Source of the DNA: Ascarosepion bandense | Lineage: Eukaryota > Mollusca > Cephalopoda > Sepiida > Sepiidae | Assembly: GCA_037127315.1 (NCBI GenBank) | Contig: JBBBDQ010000230.1 | Span: 416,501 to 480,500 of the forward strand | Direction of reading: 5' to 3' | Length of the DNA stretch: 64,000 nt | Shown: piece after piece, positions 52,806-63,109 of the stretch | How the letters are laid out: each line of letters starts with the position of its first letter | Numbering within the stretch: position 1 is the stretch's first letter | Made by a program: the position numbers and the translations under genes | The notes under the pieces: generated by a model | What the model was told of the DNA's origin: nothing | What the model saw: only the letters and a program-made list of their open reading frames with translations | Database searches by the model: none

Positions 52806-52852
52806 CGTACTGATGAGCTGTGTACAGCGAAACAGATCTGTCTTCGGATGAC
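52806..52852 (+). ncRNA. Hammerhead of second dimer unit, intact core
   Basis: CTGATGA 52810-52816. Stem II GCTG (52817-52820)/CAGC (52825-52828) with loop TGTA. GAA 52829-52831. Stem III ACA/TGT (52832-52834 with 52839-52841) around GATC. Cleavable C 52842. Stem I TCGTA (52805-52809) with TTCGG (52843-52847) including one U-U mismatch and one wobble. The invariant core is complete; stem I is the weak point. Confidence 0.82.
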
Positions 52853-53015
52853 TATATATATATATATATATATATGGGAAAACTTAAGTTAACTCGGTTT
52901 TATTTTGTATTACTAATTTATTTTTCGTTTTATAAACTCTTCGTTTTATTGAGCACTTTTAGTTTCAAATATTACTCATAATCATAGTTGTGGTTTGCCG
53001 GCTAAGACTGTGTTT

Positions 53016-53064
<49 letters not shown>
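52853..53064. repeat. (TA)n arrays around a unique spacer
   Basis: TA arrays at 52853-52875 and 53018-53064. The spacer shows nothing identifiable. Confidence 0.9.
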
Positions 53065-53067
<3 letters not shown>

Positions 53068-53164
53068 CGGTGTGTTAGATGATAGAGACAATTTAGTCTT
53101 GCATATTTTCATTTGTATCTCTCATATTTTCTAAATAAGGTTTTATTTCCGATTTATATTTATG

Positions 53165-53235
53165 TAAAAATTGTATAAAAGTTATCCGGGTACTTTCGAA
53201 CGTTATCGTTCATCATCAGGGTAAAAATTAAAGTT
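53165..53235 (-). repeat. Repeat head with CTGATGA-hairpin-GAAA core
   Basis: Minus strand: CTGATGA (53219-53213), hairpin GAACG/CGTTC with loop ATAA (53211-53198), then GAAA (53197-53194). Stem III and cleavage nucleotide cannot be placed convincingly. Included because the same layout recurs in at least five other repeats of the window. Confidence 0.45.
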
Positions 53236-53369
53236 TAAAGATCAAAAAGTGCCTTATAGCAGGAAAAGTGTTACGACATTTTGAAGAACCTAAATAAACG
53301 TCATTTCGTTTGTTTAAAATGTTTATTTATTTTCTTATTTCAATGAATACCACTATTCTTGTAGACGAC

Positions 53370-53570
53370 CCGTTTGTTTATTGAACAGTATACATATTTA
53401 TTTTCACCTACAGGACTGAATATCAGAGAAATCGTATTAGAGATTAATATGCGTTCTCCGCCAGGATTTGAACATGCGTTTCCATAAGGGAAGCCATCAT
53501 TATATCTGAAGGGTTTTGACCTCTAATCTACAGAATGCGTCGAGTAGTACCTTTAAACACAGAATTTTCT
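53370..53570 (-). mobile_element. tRNA-derived SINE family S3, best copy
   Basis: Minus strand: A-box-like TAGATTAGAGG (about 53534-53524, one mismatch to consensus) and B box GTTCAAATCC (53472-53463, full match), then a body ending TACTGTTCAATAAAC at 53376. Related pieces: 18955-19200, 51460-51640, 21190-21255. Non-coding. Confidence 0.7.
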
Positions 53571-53647
53571 CTTTCCCTGGAAATAGATATATCTGATCAC
53601 TTTCGTATCCTAATATAGATAAAGCAAAAATCCATCACTTTCTTCAC

Positions 53648-53717
53648 ACACACACACACACAGACACACACACACACACACACACCTATACACACATATA
53701 TATATGAGTATATACGA

Positions 53718-53750
<33 letters not shown>
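53648..53750. repeat. (CA)n and (TA)n arrays
   Basis: CA runs followed by TA runs with GAGTATA interruptions. Confidence 0.95.
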
Positions 53751-53751
<1 letters not shown>

Positions 53752-53841
53752 GAGTATAGGGTACGTATGGATATTCCTTATCCAAAGAAACACTATTCTT
53801 AAAAAAGTGCTCAATATAAAATAGAGCTAATAATATTTATT

Positions 53842-54031
53842 CAGAAATTATAACATGGATATGTTATAATATCACTACAGAAGTAGCTATTTTGTTTCGA
53901 CATTTCTTGAGACAAGATCACTTAACACTTTCGTTTTGTCACGTGACATGATCATTTGACAAGACATAAGTGTCGAAACAAAATAGCTACTTTTGTAGTG
54001 ATATTGAAACATATCCATGTTATAATTTCTG
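53842..54031. mobile_element. Palindromic fold-back element F4 (about 62-bp arms)
   Basis: CAGAAATTATAACATGGATA... to ...TTTTGTTTCGACA (53842-53905) is inverted at TGTCGAAACAAAATAGC... to ...TATAATTTCTG (53968-54031) with about three differences. The loop holds GACAAGATCACTT and the opposed AGTGATC-type words, with a GACATAAGTGTC hairpin directly before GAAAC on the plus strand (hammerhead-like but the CTGANGA part is eroded to TTGACAA). A (TA)n array follows. Confidence 0.85.

Positions 54032-54035
<4 letters not shown>

Positions 54036-54082
<47 letters not shown>
54036..54082. repeat. (TA)n array
   Basis: About 23 units; frames on both strands are artefacts. The 54083-54700 stretch after it has no recognisable gene. 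Confidence 0.95.
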
Positions 54083-54085
<3 letters not shown>

Positions 54086-54749
54086 ACATTGTCACTTTAA
54101 CTAACCATGTTCATACTGATATCAAACTCGAGCATAAGAATTTACGACAAAAATCTGCTTGCTAAAATACACTTTATCAGTAAAACCACTGAAAAAACAA
54201 CAGCCTTGGCACAAAACATGTTCACAACTCAACACTATATATATATATATATATATAGCGAGAGAGAGAGGGAGGGGGAGAGAAAGACAAAATGATGCCA
54301 AGTCTGTGAACAAAATGTTTAATGCATGAACATATATTTAATATAAATTATTAAGCAACAGTTCTGTATAGAGAGTTCACTGTATATTGTCTAGAGCAAT
54401 ATATTATGTATGAAGAAAAACTGAAATCATTATCTAAAATATCTATAACTTACAATTTATTTCGACGAGCTAATAAGCTTATTTTCTCAGACCATGATTT
54501 TATTTAGTATAAATTTCCTCAGATCACCCAAAACAATTTTCAAAGAAGTGAAATTCTAGTAACATTCGATTAATCTGATCCAGAATAAAAATCTTTAGAC
54601 TTATCTTGTAAGGGTTACCAAATTTAGTGTTTAAGGATTTCATTGCGCAGAATGAGTGACCATAGACCCCTACACCTTGAAGCACACAAATACTTATACA
54701 CATATAAACCAACATACACATTCACGCACATACATACACACACAAACAC

Positions 54750-54773
54750 GCACACACACACACACACACACAC

Positions 54774-54820
<47 letters not shown>

Positions 54821-54847
54821 CAAATATATATAAATACATACATACAG

Positions 54848-54905
<58 letters not shown>
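54750..54905. repeat. (CA)n(TACA)n(TA)n(GA)n cluster
   Basis: Complex microsatellite; Cys/Val-rich or His/Thr-rich frames are artefacts. Confidence 0.95.
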
Positions 54906-54909
<4 letters not shown>

Positions 54910-55008
54910 CCAAGTGAAGAGAACTCAAGTTTTTTTTTTAATTTTGAGTATTCTGGCAGTTATTTTGTTATAAACAGTGCTCAATATAATGAGTATTATA
55001 GAGCCTAA

Positions 55009-56206
55009 TATAATTATATAGTTATGTATCAATTTTACATTGCGGCATGGAAATTTCTGTTTCGAGATAGGTTCTCATCATCGGGCAATGTTGATATGGT
55101 TGTGCAGATGATTTACATTTAAATGACAAAATCTTTTGGTTTGCTGTGAATTTATGTGGGTTTTTTGTGGCTAATCAGAATGGAGATTCACTTTGGGGTT
55201 TGACCCCGAAGAATACATGCTAACCAACTTTTTTCCTCTTTTTTCCTTTCTTCCTTTTTGCCTCAATCCTATTTTTCCCTTGTTTCTTTCCCTTCCTTAA
55301 TGTTTTACCTCCCATTAATCTGATCTTATCATTTTACCTTCATTCCCTTCAGTTTTATTACCTTTGATGTGATACTTCTTTTGAGTACGAATCCCCTATT
55401 CTTTCCTTACTTATCCTTTTTAGTCTATTTGTTAAAGAAAATTTTAAAAGAAAATCCCTAAACTGTAATTTGTTTGTTTCATCTGTCTATTTGTTGTAAA
55501 GTTTTTTCCTCTTATACAAAGGAGGATATATTTAAAAAATGTATTCTATGTTCGGCCTTCTATTTACCTAGTTCGTAAGAGATAATTTTTCTTATGTACT
55601 TCTTGGTTATATACATGTTATTTCGTTTAGGTTTTATCCATTTTCTAATGTGAATAATTTACAATGTCTATATATGACATTAATTTCGTTGCGTTTATTT
55701 AATACATTTTTATTTTTTCAGGGGTCTAATAAATAGTTTTTCGTATAAGCATAATGAACCTGGTTCATTTTAGGACTTACATGTTTTAGCTTCTTTTAGA
55801 ATTTTCCACTTTATTGTGGGTGTTTTTTTTTTTGTTTCCTTTAGGTACCAATGATATCTCGATAGGGATGTTCTATTTCTGTATTTCCTATTATTAAATG
55901 AAGAGGTGTGCTGGTAAATTCACTGCATTAGAATGTTTTTAGTACTCCCTATATAGATTTTTATATTATTTGGGTTTTCCTTTGTCGATATTTCACATTG
56001 ATAGATTATCGATTCCGTTAAACAGCTTTGTTCTAGTGGACAGTCTATGGGGTTTTTACAGTTACTTTTTTTCTTGTCTAAATTGTTACTTTCTGCTGTC
56101 TGGTTGTTTTTAGTAATTTTGTTGAATTTTTAAAAATATTATTATTGTGGAAACAGAAATTTCCATGTCGCAATGTAAAATTGATACATAACTATATAAT
56201 TATATG
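55009..56206. mobile_element. Fold-back element F6 with about 55-bp arms and 1.1-kb interior
   Basis: The left arm TAATTATATAGTTATGTATC...AATTTCTGTTTC (55009-55062) matches the complement of 56149-56206 (GAAACAGAAATTTCCATGTC...). Next to the left arm, on the minus strand, CCGATGA-GAGA hairpin-GAAAC forms another hammerhead-like head (U4 to C). The 55080-56140 interior is AT-rich, T-biased, with no frame or protein similarity. Probably non-autonomous. Confidence 0.75.
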
Positions 56207-56244
56207 ATATTATATTATATATATATATATATGTATATTTTTTA

Positions 56245-57732
56245 ATCGTTTCACCCAGAGCAAGGCGTAATGCCACTGATATGCAGTGGGCTACATAAGA
56301 GTAAAAAGATCAATTAGAAGAGAGTGAAGAGGAAGACGAACCGGTTAGAAAGGGGCAATAGAAGGATGAGAATGCAGGTGTGATGACAGTTTCAAAGGTG
56401 GAGAGAAAGGAAAGGATATACGGGGTGGGGAAAGAAATAGAGTCAAGTGGTTAATAGATGAGTATTAACATTGCATTTAAATTCCTGGAGGTTGTAGCCG
56501 TCAGGAAAGCAAGAATATGAGAGCGAGTTCCACAGGCGGGAAGTGCGAGAGAAGAAGCTGAAGGAGTAGAATTGTCGTCTGCATTTGCCTAAACTAACTG
56601 TGAATGGGTGGGACCCATTTGCTAATCTGATTGCACGAGTAAACACCTGTTGTGGAGGCACCAGTGACTTAAGTTCGTCCGAGCAGAAGCCATCAAAGTA
56701 TTTATAGAACAGACAAAGGGAGGCTACATTTCGTCGGTGGGAAAGTGGCTGTAGTCGAGCCGCCAAGTCAGTACCTATCACATTACTGATTATCCTTTGG
56801 AGCCTGTCGAGAACACTGAGGTGAACGGCAGGGGCGCCTGACCATTTATGGCAGCAGTACTCCATGCACAGACGAATGGTTGACTTGTATATATGCAGGA
56901 TGGATTCAGGCGGAAAAAACATCCTGGCCCGACACAGTGACCCAAACTTCTTAGCAGTGGATTTAGCTAAGGACTCGATGTAGTTGTTCCATTTGAGATC
57001 AGAAGAGAGGGTAAGGCCGAGGAGGTGCAGTGTATTGCTCTCAGGGAGAATCGCTTGGTCCATGCTTATGGGAGGCAGGAGAGTTTGCCTGTGATGATTA
57101 GATGCATTGAAATTGACAAGCCACTTCTTGCCCCAATTCACCAGAGTGTAGATCCCGTTCAAGGTCATCAGCGAGATTATGTTTGTCCGCCACGACGGGT
57201 TTCTTACTGATGCGGGAGTAAATTGTGGTGTCATCTGCGTAGATGCCTATTTGGCACTTGATCTCATCTGGGAGATCGTTGATGAATATAAGGAAGAGCG
57301 TCGGGCCCTGGATAAAACCCTGTGGGACACCAGCATTCGTGCTGTAGGATGAAGAGGCATGCCCATTCAAAATGACCTTCATTTTGCGGTTATTTAAAAA
57401 AAGATTGGATTAGATCAAGCAAGCGTCCGGTAATATCGTAACCCCGTAGCTTGCATAGAAGGCCAGAGTGCTAAACCCTGTCAAAAGCCTGGAGATGTCC
57501 AGAGCAACAGCACCAGCCTCGCCTAACTCATCAAGGGCTTGGAGCGTGTACTCAGTAACGGTTGTTAGGATGTCGGCCGTTGACCTGGCAAAGCGGAAGC
57601 CATACTGCATGTCAGAGAAGTGTTTTGGGCAGTAAGATGTTGAACTATTTCAGTATTAATTATGGCCTCGAACACTTTCTCGAAAATTGGTAGAAGACTG
57701 ATAGAGCGATGGTTGGATGGGTCCGAGAGTTC

Positions 57733-57735
<3 letters not shown>
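56245..57735 (-). mobile_element. LINE B with intact YADD box, 5' truncated
   Basis: The minus strand covers RT to the 3' end. VFEAI block near 57675; QYGFRFARSTADILTTVTEY (57605-57550); LDIS followed by a broken AFDR block (57500-57470); NAGVPQGFIQGPTLFLIFIN (57335-57275); catalytic IYADDTTIYSR (about 57246-57214); HNLADDLERDLH. After a frameshift near 57120 the frame 57234-56443 encodes WGKKWLVNFNASNHHRQ, SLCLFYKYFDGFCSDELKSL and RQFYSFSFFSRTSRLWNSLS to the stop. The 3' end CCCAGAGCAAGGCG lies near 56250. Best RT active site in the family, yet interrupted. Confidence 0.92.

Positions 57736-57770
<35 letters not shown>
57736..57770. repeat. (TA)n array
   Basis: Between LINE B and fold-back F5. 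Confidence 0.95.
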
Positions 57771-57772
<2 letters not shown>

Positions 57773-57977
57773 AACGGCTGTTACAATGTTTTATAAAAGC
57801 ATAGTATCACTACACAAAAACTTTCGCGTTTCGGAGCTACGTTTGCATTTCATCTGCTGATAAGTTTAAACACTTTAAACTTATCATCAGATGAGGGGCA
57901 AATGTAGCTTCGAAACGTGAAAATGTTTGTGTAGTAATACTATGCTTTTATAAACCATTGTAACAGCCGTTACAATG
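57771..57977. mobile_element. Palindromic fold-back element F5 (about 95-bp arms)
   Basis: TTGTAACGGCTGTTACAATG (57771) is mirrored at CATTGTAACAGCCGTTACAA (57957-57976), and the arms match through AAGCATAGTATCACTACACA, GTTTCGGAGCTACGTTTGC and TCTGCTGATAAGTTTAAAC to the centre at 57873. Each arm has CAGATGA-hairpin-GAAACG (U4 replaced by A). A half-length relative is at 59040-59185 and an older fragment at 14240-14335. Confidence 0.9.
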
Positions 57978-58009
57978 TAAAGCTCTACGTTGTATCGAGC
58001 ACCCTTTAT

Positions 58010-58720
58010 AAAAGTAAATGCAGGAACATTAGGTTTTAAACCTACGTGTTCCATAATTCTCTTACACTATATATATATATATTCACACATCCATTCATAT
58101 ATAGATTCACATATCTTATGGATATATATTCGCACACACACATATCCACCTATGAAGACCAGACATATACGCGTATAAATAATACTGACATTGTTATCCA
58201 CAAGTATACAAACAAACTTCATATATACTCAATAAAAAGACCTGCATTCAGTTACATACATACAACAAAGTAGCTGTACATATATATAGGCATATATGAC
58301 AACTACGTAGGAGCTTTCAATCACATTTTCTGAATAAGGAAAAGTTATCGAAGGATCGTTTACACAAAAAAGAAAGAAAATCTACGAGTGTGATCGAGTA
58401 GGGTACACACCCACCCACATTCACACAAATACCTATACGCATTCACGAATACCTATATACATACATATAGACATAAGCATACATACACATGCATATATGT
58501 ACACGCATATATATATATATATATATATACATGCACATACATATATATATATACACATGTTGTCACATCCCTCTGCATATACATAGAAATATATTCTGCA
58601 TATATACACACTCGTATTCATAAATCCACACACTCACATATGAAGAACAGTTATACACCTGTGCACAAAATTAATACTAACACATACATACATAATGACA
58701 GAATGGGTTACATTTTAATT
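58010..58720. other. CA/TA-rich spacer, no gene
   Basis: Many short ACAT/ATAT runs; frames are low complexity. Confidence 0.6.
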
Positions 58721-58721
58721 A

Positions 58722-58756
58722 CCTGTTAAATAGAACATTTAACAGGTAATTTAAAT
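58722..58756. repeat. Perfect 14-bp hairpin
   Basis: ATTACCTGTTAAAT, five-base loop AGAAC, ATTTAACAGGTAAT. Short perfect palindrome in otherwise unremarkable AT-rich DNA. Confidence 0.85.
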
Positions 58757-58759
58757 CTA

Positions 58760-58971
58760 TGGCAGCATTTAAATATGATTACATTTATTTGGTTTAATAG
58801 TGTTTTAATATTTGTGGATTTGATAATTCTATTTTTTTTCGTCTTAGCAAAAATTACGTCTAGTTCTGAATATACTGGCGGTTTTAAATTTACATATAAT
58901 CTTCTATTTAATCTGTGGGAAAAATTTTCTATTCTTTAATTTCCAGATATATTTAGATACATAATATATTG

Positions 58972-59019
<48 letters not shown>

Positions 59020-59039
59020 TATGTATCTATATATATCTG
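58760..59039. other. AT-rich spacer with a TA-centred palindrome, no gene
   Basis: No gene seen. At 58942-59044 TTCCAGATATATTTAGATAC and ATAATATATT precede a (TA)n run, and ATTATGTATC, TATATATATC and TGGAAAT follow it. The block is therefore an imperfect palindrome centred on the TA array, comparable with 13870-13942 and 36057-36153. Confidence 0.6.
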
Positions 59040-59185
59040 GAAATGGTTTTTAAAAGCATAGTATCACTACACAAAACTTTCCGCGTTTCGGAGCTACGTT
59101 TGCATTTCATCTGCTGATAAGTTTAAACGCTATAAACTTATCACCAGATGAGGGGCAAATGTAGCTTTAAAACGCGAAAATTTAT
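59040..59185. repeat. Fold-back F5 relative without terminal blocks
   Basis: TTTTTAAAAGCATAGTATC, GCGTTTCGGAGCTACGTTTG and the centre GTTTAAACGCTATAAAC match 57787-57930. The right arm is cut by a TA array at 59184. Confidence 0.85.
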
Positions 59186-59393
59186 ATATATATATATATA
59201 TATATATATGAATAATAAAAAATAACAATGGAAAAATTATTCTTAGCCGAGGCGTTTCTTTCTTTAAACTTTGACAAGGCAAATATAGGATCTATTTTAT
59301 TGCACGTGTTTATATGCAAAAAGCCAGGATGTCATTGGTTTATCAAGCCTTACCAGTGCTCACACGAACTACATTGCTTAGTTCCACCAGTTC

Positions 59394-59570
59394 TCAAAAT
59401 CACAGCTAAAACCCGGCATGCCATACCAATTGTGACAGACCATGCAAATCCCCTTCATATTCTACTCGATCAGCTTCCTCCCAAGAATAACTGCTTTCAG
59501 CAACCTACTCGCAAGAAAGTTGCTCCTTGATCACTAAAAGTTTAACTTGTTCAAGTTTAGGGTTAACTGT
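59394..59570 (+). repeat. Dispersed repeat R5, copy 1 (copy 2 at 61083-61260)
   Basis: TCACAGCTAAAACCCGGCAT, GCAAATCCCCTTCATATTCT, AGCTTCCTCCCAAGA and TTTAACTTGTTCAAGT are shared in order with 61083-61260. A frame of 100 codons (59228-59530) spans it. The second copy breaks that frame, so coding is unlikely. The stretch 59570-60370 to its right has no recognisable gene. Confidence 0.75.
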
Positions 59571-60518
59571 TATCTCTAAAACATACCGGTAAAGGTCTTG
59601 CATTCTATTCTGTAACCCACTACCAATAGTGTCTCTTACGTCTCATACAGTGTCAACATATTTCTAAAAAATTGAACATTCGATATTACAACAGCATTAT
59701 ATTTTATTTGATTTGATTCTCCTAAAGTTGAACTTATCAGGAGAGAGGTGCTTACTAGATCGAGAAAAGTAATCAACCATTTATACGGCCACTTTGTGAG
59801 AGTTTGTATGAGTTCAACAGAAGGTCTACGGTGAATTTTAATTTATAGAATTAATATCAAAAACTTTTCACGACATGGAATCTCAGTGAGAGAATAACCA
59901 TTCATAATGATAGGCAAAGTTTCAGTCTCTTTTCAGTGATCACGCAGGGACTAGGATTTTTCTTAGGCAGTCACTTATTTTTGGCTCCTCCTGCTCCGCC
60001 GACCAGAGCCAATGTCAGTGAATAGATGATTCTTTTGAAAACCCAAATTTCTATTATCGTTTCCATTATCACAAACTTAATTGCGAGATATTTCTCGCAA
60101 TCTTAAAGAAAATGATATTTTCATTCGTAGTCTCCTTATGTAGACATCAAAGTAATATTCTTGGTATCCTGTTATCATAAAACAACTTTCAAATAAACTT
60201 AGTTCTGCCATAAAAGGAATATTCCGTTTGTTATTTGAAGAATTATTCGACATTGTTGTAACCTCTGGGCGAAATAAGTGATAGTTTTAAAGAACATCCA
60301 TTGTCAACACGATTGTCTATCATTATATTGCTTTCTTAAAGATGCAGGCTATCAGGTCTCTCCAAAACCTCTTATCATTACTTCAGTTTTTCTATCTTCC
60401 CCACTCCTGCTAACCATTTACACAAGCCCGTTAAATAGGTTGCGCGCTGCTTTCCTCTGTCCGTCTTGATTTCAACATACCATGTGAATGCCAAATTCTC
60501 CGGGTTTTTCTTCCTCTT

Positions 60519-60828
60519 ATGTGCCCTGAGGTAGTGAATTGGATATTGGCTCGGAACGAGAAATCGGGAAGCCGAGTTCGAAATCCATCTGGATTCATTG
60601 CATTCACTTACGCGCAAATACCCTTGGGAAAGGTATTAATCCATCTATTCCTTCCAGTTATGGGTTAAATAACAGGACAGATTGGGTTCTATAGCCTTGG
60701 TCGTTAACCAGTCTACAGCAGAAAGCAATGGAAACCTACTGCGAGATAATCTTCCGCCCAGTCAGTCATGTCTCGAAAGAGGCATGAACGCCCAAGCGTG
60801 TATCACGTAACTGACTGATGCGCCCTGA
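60519..60828 (+). mobile_element. SINE S1 inserted in LINE A, 11-bp target duplication
   Basis: Target duplication ATGTGCCCTGA (60519-60529) and ATGCGCCCTGA (60818-60828), one difference. The SINE body 60530-60817 has a weakened A box (TAGTGAATTGG), B-box region GTTCGAAATCC and the standard body. It ends ACTGACTG. LINE A sequence continues on both sides, so the empty site is deducible from other LINE A copies. Confidence 0.93.
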
Positions 60829-61082
60829 TAATCTCAACTTTCTTTCTGCTAAGTAGAAGAATTATTTTTTTATTAAATTTCTCTAAAGCTTCTCCTATTA
60901 CTTGCATGTTCAGGTTTCAGCATTCTTCTGCTCAACTACATTTGTTCATCAAATTTCTTCCGCTGTGAGAAGATTGTTTAGCATTCACTGATAGTGAGGA
61001 CTGACATTACATAACATGTCTACACTTTCCTTTGTTTCTAACGAAATTTTCTTGTTTTTTAATACTTATTCTATTAATTCTA

Positions 61083-61260
61083 ACAATCACGGCTAAAACC
61101 CGGCATGCCATACCCATTGTGACGAACCATGCTAATCCCCTTCATATTCTACTCGAGCAGCTTCCTCCCAAGATAACTGCTTTGTGCAACCTACTCTCAA
61201 GAACGTTGCTCCTTGATCAATAAAGGTTTAACTTGTTCAAGTGTAGGGGTAAAGCTTAAC
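61083..61260 (+). repeat. Dispersed repeat R5, copy 2, inside LINE A
   Basis: See 59394-59570. Its right part repeats TTTAACTTGTTCAAGTGTAG then GCTTAACTTGGTCAAGTCC, a small internal duplication. Confidence 0.75.
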
Positions 61261-61748
61261 TTGGTCAAGTCCATGAACATTTGAATTTTAGTGTCGCATT
61301 ATCTAATCAATATTACAACACTTCCTTGGATATAAATTTTTATATTAATTTGATTTTGGTATCCCCCATGTGTAATTCATATGATGGGCTGTTTTTTTTT
61401 TTTTTTTGGTAACCGCACACGTTATGTTTTTGTCCTTTCTTCTCCCTTTCCTTCACTCCCTTCTGTAAGAGATCCTGTAGTTTCTTTTCTGTCTCTGTTA
61501 TGAACAGTATCATCTGCATAATTAATGCTTTTTTCTTATTGTGGCCACCAAAAAATTGTGAAACGAAATTTTAACTTTTTAATTGCAAAAGAAATGACTA
61601 TTATTCCCTTTGAACTCTGTTTTTATTCTCTGGAGAACGTTGTTTTGATACTAATCTATTTTCCATTTCTTTCCCGAGAAATTCAAAGTGAGTTTCTGAA
61701 AGAGAATTTTCTAGAAGATTTTCTAACATTTTCGAGAATTTAGAAAAC

Positions 61749-62022
61749 GATGTGGCAACTCAAATTATAATTCTACTCGATTTCATTGCATTCACTTACC
61801 CGCAGTACTGGTTTGAAAATATTAATCCCTCTCTTCTCCTTCCAGCTATGGGTTAAATAACAGAACAGATTGGGTTCTCTAGAATTGTTTGCAACCAGTC
61901 TACTGCAGGTAGTAATGGGAATCTGATGCGCGAAAATCTTCTGTTCAAACAGTTATGTCTCATTTGAGACATGATCACTCAAGAATGTATCGTGTATGGC
62001 ACTTAACTAACTGACTGACTGT
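61749..62022 (+). mobile_element. SINE S1, old diverged copy
   Basis: Recognisable ATTGCATTCACTTACCCGCA, ATGGGTTAAATAACAGAACA, GAGACATGATCACTCAAGAA and AACTGACTGACTG. The tRNA-like head is eroded (no A or B box). Other S1 copies in the window are far less diverged. Confidence 0.82.
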
Positions 62023-62289
62023 TTCAACATAGATGTCAATATAAACACATGGATTGTAAGTTAGATTATCAATCTTTTTCTTTGGTTCACTCGGTGCAGC
62101 TGAACAGCAGTTTTATAATCATGATTGTTGCCTTGAAATAAGGAGAATATATTTGTGTGTTTATCAAAGACTTCAAAATGATGGGTCCCCAAGGTGTATT
62201 TAACAGGTCTTTTTTGTGTCATGATTGTCTTTTGGACGACCGTTGCAGCGCAGCACACTACCCCAGGCGGATCTGTTCACAGCGAACCG

Positions 62290-62740
62290 AGTTAGGACCT
62301 CATGAAACAATTTCTCACAGATCTAGATAAGGATTCTGCAGCCTTCAAGTATGTTCAAGACTTCTATCTATTGCTGTCTGCAACAAAAATCTGCAACAAA
62401 TAAAGTAGATCATAAAACAGAAAGAATAGAGTATGCAGCGGCGAACAATTTTTCTCAGTGTTTCAGGTCTTCCCGAGAAACCACCATGTGGAACGTCTTT
62501 AGACACTAGTGAAGAACTACGGCTACATGGGGCTTCTCAAAATCCATATCGTTGACAATCGTATTGATATGGAGGAAGTACTCCCAAGAAGCAAGGTGTG
62601 CGCCTGCACCCAAATATACTGGACATTTTGCGTTATTAACAAGGATCGTATGATGAAAACATGGTGGAAGACTATATTTCTGGAATGATTCGTGCTAGTA
62701 ATTTACAGAAGATGCGTAAATCAACTCTCTTATAAATTAT
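62290..62740 (+). pseudogene. Decayed coding relic of a dispersed invertebrate gene family
   Basis: The plus strand reads MKQFLTDLDKDSAAFKYVQD, then LVKNYGYMGLLKIHIVDNRI near 62507-62570 and, in another frame, NMVEDYISGMIRASNLQKMR near 62655-62715. I recall this order from uncharacterised, highly repeated proteins in arthropods and cephalopods, probably carried by a mobile element. No function can be given. Frameshifts and stops make it a pseudogene. Confidence 0.55.
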
Positions 62741-62825
62741 GTTTGGTCTTTCTTCCGCACTTCTAGAATTAATAAACTTTACTTTTAAATCATGTTTATT
62801 GTTCCAAACTTTTGTGAACGAGAAT

Positions 62826-62827
<2 letters not shown>

Positions 62828-62887
<60 letters not shown>
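62828..62887. repeat. (TA)n array
   Basis: About 30 units. Confidence 0.95.
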
Positions 62888-62889
<2 letters not shown>

Positions 62890-63109
62890 TGTACAATCTG
62901 GCGATGGGGCGTGTATGAAAGATAAAATATCAAGTTAAAATTTAGGTTTCGGTCTAAATTCTCCATGCAAAAGACCCATGCATATAGTATTTTAAAATGT
63001 CTTGTATTGAATTTGTTTATTAAATTCAGTAAGTAGTTACTCTCTTTTTATACAAATCGTTGACAAAACATTGTAAACTAGCAAACAACGGTAAAATCAA
63101 CAGATAATT

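Larger units (their letters stand above)
52293..52852 (+). mobile_element. SINE S2 tandem dimer (retrozyme-like), two hammerheads
   Basis: Two S2 subfamily A units in head-to-tail tandem. The 5' block TGATTGAGCACTCTGGAAGA starts at 52297 and again at 52603. Each unit has the tRNA-like region with GGGTTTCAATCCT and a terminal hammerhead (52531-52583 and 52806-52852). From cut site to cut site is 269 bp (52574-52842). The junction ATGACTATTTACGCTCTCACACCCTGATT is the same as at the start of the unit at 14974. A transcript of such a dimer could release a monomer between two ribozymes, as in animal retrozymes. TA arrays flank both sides. No coding capacity. Confidence 0.88.
60378..61520 (-). mobile_element. 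LINE A with two nested insertions
   Basis: Minus strand: the tail with EIKTDRGKQRATYLTGLCKW (60470-60400), a CATAAGAGGAAG region (60525-60510) that resumes after the SINE at 60829 (complement of AATCTCAACTTTCTTTCTGC), then on to 61075. It is interrupted by repeat R5 (61083-61260) and continues at about 61330-61520 with sequence shared with 49690-49880 and 47640-47790. No open frame survives. Confidence 0.83.

Noticed and set aside
57880..57930. Hammerhead call in fold-back F5
   Set aside because: Both arms and the second copy read CAGATGA, so U4 is consistently absent; the consensus does not satisfy the core.
59228..59530. 100-codon frame considered as a gene
   Set aside because: Its 3' half is dispersed repeat R5, and the other copy at 61083 has frame-breaking differences.
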